Assembly: GCA_013115135.1 (NCBI GenBank)
Contig: JABANP010000581.1
Span: forward strand, 1-31,095
Origin: Perkinsus olseni
Lineage: Eukaryota; Perkinsozoa; Perkinsida; Perkinsidae
Length of the DNA stretch: 31,095 nt
Direction of reading: 5' to 3'
The position numbers and the translations under genes were made by a program. The notes beneath the pieces were generated by a model. It made no database searches, had not been told where the DNA came from, and was given only the letters and a program-made list of their open reading frames with translations. Shown one piece after another: positions 22,587 to 30,338 of this stretch (position 1 is the first letter of the stretch; each line of letters starts with the position of its first letter).

Positions 22587-23925
22587 TTGATGTCGGGTCC
22601 AGGAGGACTGATACCGCCCATTGACTCAGTGGTCTATGTGGACGAGGCTTCGGTGGTTCCCATGACCACCACTGGCATCAACACCGGGGTGAGAATCGTA
22701 GGTTGCTCCTCGTGCTTCTCACAGGATACTCTTCAGGTGGAGCCATCCTCTTCCGCTTCGGGGAGTATGACGGTCAATCCTCAGCAACTTGTACGCCCTA
22801 CGCGCCAGCACTTCTCGGACGCAGAAACTCGCCTTCTGGTGGACATGGCCATCGACAACAGAGAGATCTTGCGCTCCCGGGAGGAGGGCAGCGTCAGTAC
22901 GTACCGCAGGCCTGGTCGCTCGGGGATGCATTGTTGTGTTCAGCACTACGCGACCAGCTGTACCAGAACATAGCGGCTGCGATGTCCGGTCTAAATCCCA
23001 AAGGCGGTCCCGAAGACGGCAGGACAGATACGGAAGAAGCTGGACCAGATGATATCGAAGGCCAGGAAGCTGCTGGACGAGCACCAAGAGGTCGGCTTTA
23101 TACGACAGAAGGTCCCTCCACCGTTGATGAAGCTGGCCAATGAGTATGTGCTGTGGTCTCAAAAGCACTGGCCGAGGTACTCAGAGTTCTTACCGTGGCA
23201 AGAGCACGATAATACAGTGCAAGGTAGGTATTTGAGGAACTGTAAGTTTGAGCGAGATTGCAAGATATACTCCGTCCGGGCTTGGGCTGTTATCGTGAGT
23301 TAACAGGTCCTAATGGAACCTACAATTTGTCTCCCACGGCCCTTGTTCACCCAACCTTTCGGGATACGCAGGCGCCCGGTACGCCTCCGAGAGGGTGAGT
23401 GGACAATGGAAGCAATCTCTCGCGCAGTCCTCCTGTGCGCCTCAGTCCGACAATCAACACTCCTGGCGACGGCGTCGAGGCCACCGTGGCGAGTCTCCGG
23501 AAAGAGTTAGCCCGCTTGGAATGCGAACTGCTGTCGGAGAAAGTAGGCCGAGGCTACATGGTCTGCTCCAGCATTGGTTGAGGATATTTCACGCGAGTAT
23601 TTCAACCGCGTCTTGTATCGCAGATTCTCCTCGTCAATGCGGAAGTGGTGAACTTGAAAACACAGATAGCTAGGCGACGTCGGATGGGAATGCCTGAGGG
23701 CCCAGAGTAAGAGGGCGGATGATAGTTGCGTAGGGACGAGGCACCATCTTTAGGCCTGCGTTGGAGTTCGCGGCAACCTTTGGGGAGTGTCCCGAGTCGG
23801 AATCGGTGCTGACAGAGAGCGCTATGGCCAAGGCTGTCCAGCTAGCGGCGAAGGCCGTTGAGGAAATGCAAGAACAGCAAGCTAAGATGAACGCCGCCGC
23901 CGCTGCTGCTGCCCAGGCCAGGTGA
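22587..23925 (+). CDS. Myb/SANT-like DNA-binding protein with coiled-coil C-terminus
   Basis: After a Gly/Pro/Ser-rich N-terminus comes a Myb/SANT-like module. RQHFSDAETRLLVDMAIDNR forms the first helix. QAWSLGDALLCSALRDQLYQ with NIAAAMSG gives the second, and TAGQIRKKLDQMISKARKLL the basic recognition helix. This pattern resembles the zeste/Myb_DNA-bind families. The middle reads VPPPLMKLANEYVLWSQKHW. After a 41-nt intron (23225-23265), a 33-nt intron (23395-23427) and a 47-nt intron (23707-23753), the C-terminus is coiled coil (ATVASLRKELARLECELLSE) with an Ala/Gln-rich end, stop 23923-23925. A GTGAGA...CACAG segment of 36 nt near 22689 is in frame but likely an intron. The frame steps back by one near 22893 (or a 17-nt intron) and forward by one near 23009-23012 (or a 34-nt intron). 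The likely role is a nuclear transcription factor. Confidence 0.65.
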
Positions 23926-24266
23926 CTCAGCCATACGTACCCTAATCATCCCATATCATTTCAACGCTAGTATTATGCAAGATATGTTGCGCCTCGCTGA
24001 GGTGTTGAGTAGGTCAATGGAGATTGCAGCTCCGGGCAGGGGATAATTTCGATTAAATTTTACAGTGCTCACGAGATCTCGGGAAAGTTGGCTGACTGAG
24101 TTACGATTGCTATTACTCATAGGAATCCTAACTTAGTCAGCGAACGGGATGTGACCTCATAGCCTATGAGATTAGGTTTCGTGTCCGACTTGGTCGTGGG
24201 GTATGTGGCTCGATTTGAGTCTAACGGAGAGGGGCGATCTTCGGTGTAGTCAGGGGCTCAGTGTTC
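23926..24266. repeat. Intergenic stretch with inverted repeats
   Basis: GTTGGCTGACTGAGTT at 24087-24102 and its near-perfect inverted partner at 24130-24145 (14 of 16 bases) bound a 59-bp segment. Immediately right, 24156-24170 is a perfect 15-bp inverted repeat with a single central base (CTCATAG, C, CTATGAG), and CTCATAG occurs again just upstream. The arrangement could be a tiny terminal-inverted-repeat element or hairpin terminator sequences. No coding segment was seen. Confidence 0.6.
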
Positions 24267-27230
24267 ATGAGTGATTCGACGGAGGACAAGCTGAAGGCCA
24301 CAGATGCCGTCGAGACCGATCTTCCGGTGAGTAGACTGATAGCCATGCTGGGACAACGCCTACTCAAACTTACGGCCCTACGGACCTATAGAGTGGCGCT
24401 AATGTTCGAACTCAGGCAACTGAAGAAGGCAAGGGCAATACTACTCTTACGCAGCAGGGAACGATTCAGGGAGTGGTGGGTCCCGAAGCTTTGGCCAACT
24501 CCGTCCATCACCAGCGTTGCAGGTGCTCCCATGTATGGCCAACATCCTAGGAGTCCTCCTCTTCCTGAGACTGCCATGGATAGTCGGCCTGGCTGGGGTG
24601 TGTGGCAGAGCTTCGGCGCTGTACTTCTAGGCTGCACCTGTGAGCTGAATGACGGATATCGCCCACCCTACGTCGGAGCGGCGGCCCGCGCATAGGTACG
24701 TTCATTACGAGCCTCTCCCTATCTGCAGTGGCAACCAACGGGAAGGTCAAAGCCGGTGGCAGCTATTACTTGATATCGTGGGTCCCTGCACACCACTAGA
24801 GACGCGCTAGTCAGCGAGCGCGACTTTGTTCAGGCGCTCTCTGGGACCGGCCATCGGCTCAGCAGTTGGCCTTAATTTCTTCTTGGCCAACGGGATCGGT
24901 GCAGCTATGTACATCATAGGTGAGTCCTCAAGAAGCTCCAGCGGGGGCATTCTCCTTCATGGTAGGGACGGTAGAGGCCTTCGAGACCGGAGCCCCTGGC
25001 GCCCAGCCGGCTGATGTGGGTGAGTGAGAACGGTTGGCCAAACCGTGTTGGGTGGTTACTCGACTAGTGAATGGTATTCCTTTCACAGGTTCAGTCGCCA
25101 ATGTCAGAATCGTAGGCCTGATCGTTCTCGCAGCCTCCGCATTAGTCGTCGGGGCAGGCTTAAAATACGTCTCGAAGTAGGCACACTGAGTGCACCCATT
25201 CACGTCCACGGTGCTCCTAACCGTCACTGCCGCTCCTCTCTCAGGGCCGCGACACTGTTCCTCGCCGTCGTTCTCCTTGTCATACTCTGTACGTACTTGC
25301 TCATCTCCGTGCGACCCCGTGTTTTCTGCCTCGCCGCTCGCCAAATGTGAATGCCTTGCCGTATGTAAATCCCCAATAAAATCAATAAGCTATCTCCCCA
25401 ATTCTATAAACGCGCTTCTATATAGAAGCCGCAGTATTCGTGTCAGGTATGGCCCTGGGCTGCTTCATAGGCCCCACCGGCTTGACGAGCGAGATCGAGT
25501 TTGCGTATCTGAACGACCCGGCAAACGCTGCAGCAGTCACTCCAGACTTGCTGAGTAAGATGCTTTCTCCGTCCTCGCCCAATGTTCACTCGCTCATCGG
25601 GTTCTGAAGCTCCCACATTTATCACGCTACCATTATCCATATGCTTACTTTGGGAATTCCGTTCGAGGTTGTAGCGTACGCGTTAGGCTTACGCCGTAAG
25701 ACTTGCCTGTAACAGAACCGCTTAGGCGTGCCGGGTCTGAAGGAGATCTTCTATCTCTGCATGGACAGGTACGGTTCTCAATCATACCTGGGTCGTTGAA
25801 GAAGGCTTCACAGGCGTGTCTAGCCGGTGGGTCATTCTCTTCTGCTCGGAGGGCCTTGAGTTGCCTCCTGCGCTAGGCACTTCAGTGAGAACGCCGATCC
25901 ACAGTACGATGCCTTCCAGACTGCCTTTCCACTCGACAGCGGAACCTCTTGGAGCTTTTTCGCTATGGTGGCCCTTTGGTTCCCAGCATGTACTATGCGC
26001 GATTCAATTACCATTCACCAGCTCACAACGCAACAGGTACCGGTATCATGGCCGGTAGTAACCGCAGCAGTGAGCTGAAGGATCCCAAGAGGTCCATCCC
26101 TACCGGGACTCTCTTCGCACAGCTGAGTAGCCTTCCTGAGAGGCATAGCCCTAGTCTGTTGTCAGTGGGCTGATAGTTGTCGTGACTCGGTCAGGCACGT
26201 CTATTATCTACCTATGCTTCTGTTTCTATATGGATCCACGGCAGACCGAAAGCTTCTTTTACACGATCGATTCTTCGCAAGTAAGCTCTTGGGTGCCCGT
26301 GCGCCCCTGTATGAGTTGCTGCTGCCAGGCACTAGCGCATGGCCAGTGCGAGAGGTCGTTGTTTATGGAGTTCTAGCCAGTGAGCTTCTCCCGTCGGTAG
26401 AGTTAGATCATTAGTGTACAGGCTCTCTCGGCGCGGCTCTGCAATCTCTCACGTCAGCGACAAGGCTCCTCACAGCGATCGCTACCGACGGTGAGCCAGT
26501 TATTGGAAATTACTGCAGAATCTGGTATAACTTCAGGTATGCTAGCCCCTTTTCTCAACTGTTTCCGCCACCGCGATGGCAAAGAACCCTACCCATCCCT
26601 CGCACTCGCCACAGTCATCTGTAAAAATCTGTGAATATCCCCAGCACTGTGGGGTGTAAGCTCGGATGCTCTCGCTTAGGTACGTGCGCGATACTCATTG
26701 GCGAGATAAATGCGATAGCGCCTATCCTAACAATGTGCTTCCTGATGTGTTACCTGTGTGTGAACATAAGTGAGCTATCATTGTCACCACGATGCCGGCC
26801 ACTGTTGAGCACCAGGTTGCTGTCTGCTACATCTCCTCGGTGACCCAGACTGGAGGCCTTCATTCCGATACTATCACTGGACCATCTCGCTGCTCGGGGC
26901 CGTAGCTATATTCCTCCAATGCTCGTCAGTCATTGACCATTGCTTCATGGATCCCCCTCTCAGATACAGTGTGTGGTATTGATGGTGGCGATCTCCTGGC
27001 TGGCCGCTGTAATCGCGTTCGCCTTTGCCGGATGTGTGTTCACGTGGGCTGACCTTTCTCGCGTGTCTTCGTGATACGTGCTTGTACTTAGGTTAGCCAC
27101 TCACAATGCTCGGAACTCAAGCGGTGGCGATATCATCCAGGGATTGCGATACCGCATCGCCCGAAATACTCTCCGATGGATGAATAGTGATACTTCGAAT
27201 AGCCAAGCATGGAGGCCACAAGTACGCCGC
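24267..27230 (+). CDS. SLC12 cation-chloride cotransporter, many short exons
   Basis: SLC12 proteins move Cl- with Na+ and/or K+ across the plasma membrane. Hallmarks run in order through the gene: CMANILGVLLFLRLPWIVGL (24530-24590, TM1), SLSAVATNGKVKAGGSYYLI (TM2 region), RSLGPAIGSAVGLNFFLANG with IGAAMYIIG (24834-24920, TM3), VANVRIVGLIVLAASALVVG (TM4), ATLFLAVVLLVILCTYL (TM5), and SGTSWSFFAMVALWFPACT. They continue with GIMAGSNRSSELKDPKRSIP (26045-26100, the family's most diagnostic motif), GLQSLTSATRLLTAIATDG, AILIGEINAIAPILTMCFLM (26690-26750), DWRPSFRYYHWTISLLGAVA and, at 27120-27225, GGDIIQGLRYRIARNTLRWM with QAWRPQV. Roughly fifteen exons are separated by short introns. Only the opening of the cytoplasmic C-terminal domain is present: about 300-400 expected residues are missing, and retrotransposon sequence begins some 200 bp downstream. 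Confidence 0.88.
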
Positions 27231-27513
27231 GCGCGGACTTCCGATGATGCAAAGGGCTGGACGTCTGGATACTCAGCGCAGGAGACCAGCACTGGACTGA
27301 GTTTTTTTGCCGGCGGCACTTCACTTCATTCGCAGGGCTTTGATTCGCCTCTCCCATAGATTTCTATCCTGGGCATTTGCTTTCAAAAAGTTCGCCACTC
27401 TTAAATCCTCTGCAATGAGATCTATCTAGCCTTCGCTTTTGCTGCTTATCTGAGTTCCCAAATGATACGCCGGATCACAAAGCAGCAGTCTGTTCACTAG
27501 AGGTGCAGGGAGA

Positions 27514-27535
27514 GTTCTAACTTAGAACTTCTAAG
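27514..27535. repeat. T-T'-T inverted micro-insertion, site 1
   Basis: Word T is GTTCTAAG. The site reads first 7 bases of T, its full reverse complement, then the last 7 bases, perfectly. Removing 14 bp makes the reverse transcriptase C-terminus continue in frame from WYGHVLR into TLPAPLVNRLLLCDP. Confidence 0.95.
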
Positions 27536-27616
27536 GACATGACCGTACCAAGGCAAGCGACGCATCCTGAGGACTATGTGGCGATCGAGGCAGCCAGACC
27601 TACTCCGAATTTCGCG

Positions 27617-27638
27617 GTTGGTGCCACCAACTTGGTGG
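27617..27638. repeat. T-T'-T inverted micro-insertion, site 2
   Basis: Word T is GTTGGTGG and all 22 bases fit. Removing 14 bp fuses the two frames of the reverse transcriptase into KISPLSHTTNREIRSR, the expected LINE pattern. Confidence 0.95.
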
Positions 27639-27858
27639 TATGCGACAATGGCGATATTTTCAAGACCCTCCTTATGCATTTGTTGTGGAACGTACAGTAC
27701 CTCTCGGTTTCTCGTTGGCTGAAGGCCAGGCATTCTCCGGCGTATAATAGTACCGAGAATACCATGCTCCAAAGAATAGTAAACGTCTGTCTAGGTTTAT
27801 ATCATGCGAGCTCCAAATTTTTTTGGAGTCTAGTCGTCCTGTGTCCCGCGAGCTTTAT

Positions 27859-27880
27859 TCGCCTCAGAGGCGACGCCTCT
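27859..27880. repeat. T-T'-T inverted micro-insertion, site 3
   Basis: Word T is TCGCCTCT and all 22 bases fit. It lies in the reverse transcriptase thumb region just before NKARGTQ. Frame restoration is not clear here because another indel seems to be close by. Confidence 0.95.
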
Positions 27881-28085
27881 GAATATGGGCTTCGTTGTCC
27901 CGTCTGCCATCAATGACAGCGCCGAGTATACTGAGTCTACTATACTCAATTCATCAGTACATTCGATCCTGGACCTTGCCATAGTGCCGTCCTGACTCAC
28001 AGGTTGACACACAGTCTCTTACACTTTTCCGGTGCTAGTACGAGCTTTGCGGTCCTTCCATCCTACTCGAGATAGGATATCTGAT

Positions 28086-28107
28086 GGTCGGAATCCGACC
28101 GTCGGAT
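28086..28107. repeat. T-T'-T inverted micro-insertion, site 4
   Basis: Word T is GGTCGGAT, a perfect fit. It is only 12 bp from site 5. Removing both joins the FADD block in frame to IEGSDHQISYLE. Confidence 0.95.
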
Positions 28108-28119
28108 CCTTCAATTGTA

Positions 28120-28141
28120 GATGAAGCCTTCATCATGAAGG
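28120..28141. repeat. T-T'-T inverted micro-insertion, site 5
   Basis: Word T is GATGAAGG, a perfect fit. It falls directly after the catalytic FADD block of the reverse transcriptase. Without the 14-bp insertion the frame reads ADDVTLPSSTIEGS. Confidence 0.95.
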
Positions 28142-28450
28142 TAGCGTTACATCGTCGGCAAAGCTCTGCGCATTGAGATATGGTCCAAGGTCCTGCTCAC
28201 GGATACCAAGTCTGGTGCAGCGCCTAGGCTGTGTATTCTTGAGTGATCGGAAGCCGTAACCCGACTCTCTTATCCTTTGACGCGGTCCAGGACACAGATG
28301 AATAGCAGGGGGCTCCAGCAGTCCCTTGTCGCAGTCCGCTTTTGAGGTCAATTGTTTGTTCCTTCCGGTGTAACCTTATCATAGCCTTTGCCGATTCGTA
28401 GCGGCTCCTCACGATCCTTATGTACTTCGGATGAGCTCAAGCCAGCCGCA

Positions 28451-28472
28451 GTGATTCTGAATCACTGCTTCA
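28451..28472. repeat. T-T'-T inverted micro-insertion, site 6
   Basis: Word T is GTGATTCA. The third copy has one mismatch (C for A at 28468). Removing 14 bp turns the frame after VIHDVYMK into HCGWLELIRS. Confidence 0.85.
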
Positions 28473-28543
28473 TATACACGTCGTGTATTACACGATCACG
28501 AGATATTTCGTCGAACGCTTTCCGGAAGTCGGTACTGGTCAAT

Positions 28544-28565
28544 GTCAGGGCCCCTGACTCAGGGG
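28544..28565. repeat. T-T'-T inverted micro-insertion, site 7
   Basis: Word T is GTCAGGGG, a perfect fit. It interrupts the reverse transcriptase just before the KAFD block. Removing 14 bp gives FELPLTLTSTDFRKAFDE in one frame. Confidence 0.95.
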
Positions 28566-28746
28566 CAACTCGAATGCGTAGCACTTATCTATCAAGAGCT
28601 GTGCCGTGTGTATCACCTCCAGTCCCGATCTTTTTCGGCGGAACGCTACCTTGGAGTTATCAATTCCTCTATCGATATCGGGGTACATCCTTGCGAGTAT
28701 GATGGTGCTAAAGATCTTTGCTACGGCACATTGTGATAGTATTGTG

Positions 28747-28776
28747 CGGTAGTAATTACCGAATTACCGGGTAATT
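28747..28776. repeat. T-T'-T'-T variant with doubled inverted unit, site 8
   Basis: Word T is CGGTAATT. The first 7 bases (one mismatch, G for A at 28752) are followed by two tandem copies of the reverse complement AATTACCG, then the last 7 bases. The net gain is 22 bp. Removing it gives ECSNYRTILSQCAVAKIF, the expected NYR block of LINE reverse transcriptases. Confidence 0.85.
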
Positions 28777-28912
28777 CGAGCACTCGCTTTTGTTCCCGCT
28801 CTTGTAGATCGGCGTAACCTTCGAGATATCCCATTGCCTGGGTAGTCTCTCGGCTTCGAAACAGGCTTGGCATACCCTATGTAACCCCTTAGCCACTCCG
28901 TTCCCGGTCTTG

Positions 28913-28934
28913 AAAATTTGAAATTTCAAATTTC
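28913..28934. repeat. T-T'-T inverted micro-insertion, site 9
   Basis: Word T is AAAATTTC, with one mismatch at the last base of the inverted copy. Because the inner hexamer AAATTT is itself palindromic, the site looks like a 20-bp palindrome. Removing 14 bp restores GVDGLRAEIFKTGNGVAKG. Confidence 0.8.
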
Positions 28935-29292
28935 CGCGCGCAGGCCATCGACTCCGCTGCTTTTCTTATTTTTGGCACGCCTTATGGCTTCGGTGACTAC
29001 TTCTCACTTGGAGCCATCGAATTGGCACCCGGAGGTCCTTCTCACCCCGGGCCCATAAGTTGTCTCAAGTGCACCTTACTGAACGTTCCAACCAACTGTC
29101 GGGCCGCCCCAGGAGTCGTTCCGCTGACAAGTCTGAACATAGTGTACGTCTAATTAACAAAAACTGCTATAAGCTAGACAACGTAGCTCGACGGTTGCTC
29201 ACAAGAATGAGATCGTAAGAGAAAAGCGGAAGCCGAACGGAAGGTACAATTCCCGGTAGTATGCCCCACAAACACAGTTGACCGATTATTTC

Positions 29293-29598
29293 TCATCCTT
29301 GAGATGTGCAGGAATATGTCAGAATGCAGATAAGAAGTCGGACTCCATCTGAAGCAACGTCCCGTCTCGCGGCAAGAGACTCTTCCAAATCCATGATCTG
29401 ATGGAGACTCTCCATTGGAGAGGTTCTCGTGCCGTGGATGACCTCCTGAATCCCACCGTGGACATGCGGCGATGACTCTGACAACTGCAGGCGCCGTTTC
29501 AATGCGCTGTTTGAGCGCTCGACCTGGTAGACCACCGATGTGCTGTGGTACGGTGTTCCGAAGTTGGGATCAGCCGGAAAGAGAATCCCTCCAACCAC
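29293..29598 (-). other. Unassigned open frame, possible transposase remnant
   Basis: The frame contains YQVERSNSALKRRLQLSESS and IQEVIHGTRTSPMESLHQIM. The VERSNSALKRRL segment faintly recalls the zone after the catalytic core of MULE-type transposases, but this is weak. One T-T'-T site (29401-29422) lies inside it, so the apparent frame across that point may not be original. Confidence 0.25.
29401..29422. repeat. T-T'-T inverted micro-insertion, site 10
   Basis: Word T is ATGGAGAG and all 22 bases fit. It lies outside the reverse transcriptase, within the unassigned 29293-29598 frame. Confidence 0.95.
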
Positions 29599-29640
29599 TT
29601 CAAGCTGAGATCTCCCTCCGTCTCAGGAAGCGCTCTTATA

Positions 29641-29698
29641 CAGTTAGAATTTCTAACACACCTGCCTTTCTAACTTAGAAAGGGCCTTTCTGAAAGAC
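29641..29698. repeat. Palindrome cluster including T-T'-T site 11
   Basis: Site 11 is 29677-29698 with T = AGAAAGGC and one mismatch in the third copy. Immediately left are two more one-centre inverted repeats: GTTAGAA/TTCTAAC at 29643-29657 and a 9-base-arm one centred on 29674. The word TTTCTAAC occurs twice. The neighbouring repeats do not fit the T-T'-T rule exactly, so they may be older or overlapping events. Confidence 0.75.
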
Positions 29699-29887
29699 AG
29701 CTGTAAACGACGACCTTGAAAGAAACATTTCCGCGGCTGGCGTGAGGGGGTTTGTCAATGTGCGAGAGTCATTTGACCTTCCTGGACTCACTCCAATGAA
29801 CTGCAAAAAAGATCAGTAGTGATTGGATACGTGAGCGTTATCGAAGAGCCTTTCGGTCTGGGAGAGTGACAGGGTCCTAGACAGGGT

Positions 29888-29912
29888 CCAATCCTAGCGG
29901 CGCTAGGATTGG
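29888..29912. repeat. 25-bp perfect inverted repeat, single-base centre
   Basis: Arms of 12 bases (CCAATCCTAGCG and its reverse complement) flank one G. There is no third copy, so this does not fit the T-T'-T rule. A direct repeat ACAGGGTCC occurs twice just to the left (29870-29889). Confidence 0.9.
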
Positions 29913-30338
29913 TGGCGAGCCTTGCGAAGTGAAATTAGATCCGAGCTTGGAGAAGCGTAGAAGTTGGACTTCTGAGGCTTTGAGACTGTGCGGCGAATTG
30001 TTATATTTTCCCTCATTCTGATGACGTATGGCAAAACTTTTGATGCGCGCAGACTGAGCCCAGCCCTCGTGTCGCTCACGTCTACTCCTGCAACGGGCGT
30101 TTACTTGATGGTTCTCCGGTAGCATTTTGGTGGTGATTCACGACCCCTAGCGGCTCGAATCTAGCTTGGCTGGACCACAATTGGCGCGCTCTGCCGGAGC
30201 GGCTCTGGTGAAACGGCGTAACGCGCGGGATTTTTTTCTGCGCCTCAAACTCGCGGGCGCTGATTCTCTCTGAAAGGAATGCTACGATACTCAGCCTACG
30301 AGTAAGGCTCCTTCAGAAAGGGAGCACTTTGTGTTCAG

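Larger units (their letters stand above)
27426..29005 (-). mobile_element. Non-LTR (LINE-type) reverse transcriptase, interrupted
   Basis: Blocks of a LINE reverse transcriptase occur in order on the minus strand: EVVTEAIRRAKNKKSSGVDG, RLPRQWDISKVTPIYKSG, VAFRRKRSGLEVIHTAQLLI (fingers), STDFRKAFDEISRDR (the KAFD block), IDLKSGLRQG and WSPLLFICVLDRVK, SFADDVTLP (catalytic FADD, about 28150-28175), LVLAPEKCKRL, SVLLYAGECLAFSQRETERY, CIRRVLKIS, and RRLPWYGHVLR near the C-terminus. The stop is at 27426-27428. No endonuclease domain was found upstream. The frame is broken mainly by nine small insertions of one kind, annotated separately. Only a few ordinary single-base indels and one or two stops are seen (for example near 28290 and 29000). 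The element is therefore young but not translatable as read. Confidence 0.9.

Noticed and set aside
23293..23304. GTGAGTTAACAG as a 12-nt intron in the Myb/SANT gene
   Set aside because: It keeps the frame when read as codons (Arg-Glu-Leu-Thr-Gly) and 12 nt is below any credible spliceosomal limit, so it is treated as coding.
25414..25429. GCTTCTATATAGAAGC 16-bp palindrome in an SLC12 intron
   Set aside because: It is an even palindrome without flanking copies and can arise by chance in AT-rich intron sequence.
27830..27850. CTCCAAA/TTTGGAG inverted repeat as a further T-T'-T site
   Set aside because: The spacer is four bases of a T run and no third copy exists; it does not fit the rule.
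28388..28702. Plus-strand 104-residue open frame
   Set aside because: It is the antisense shadow of the reverse transcriptase fingers and KAFD blocks on the minus strand.
27514..29422. CRISPR array or ordinary interspersed repeat as explanation of the short palindromes
   Set aside because: The arms differ in sequence at every site and spacing is irregular; what is shared is only the geometry relative to the local target word.
29293..29598. Firm call of a MULE or hAT transposase
   Set aside because: Only a faint local resemblance (VERSNSALKRRL) without catalytic residues; a hAT enzyme would be attractive given the 8-bp footprints, but the sequence does not support it.
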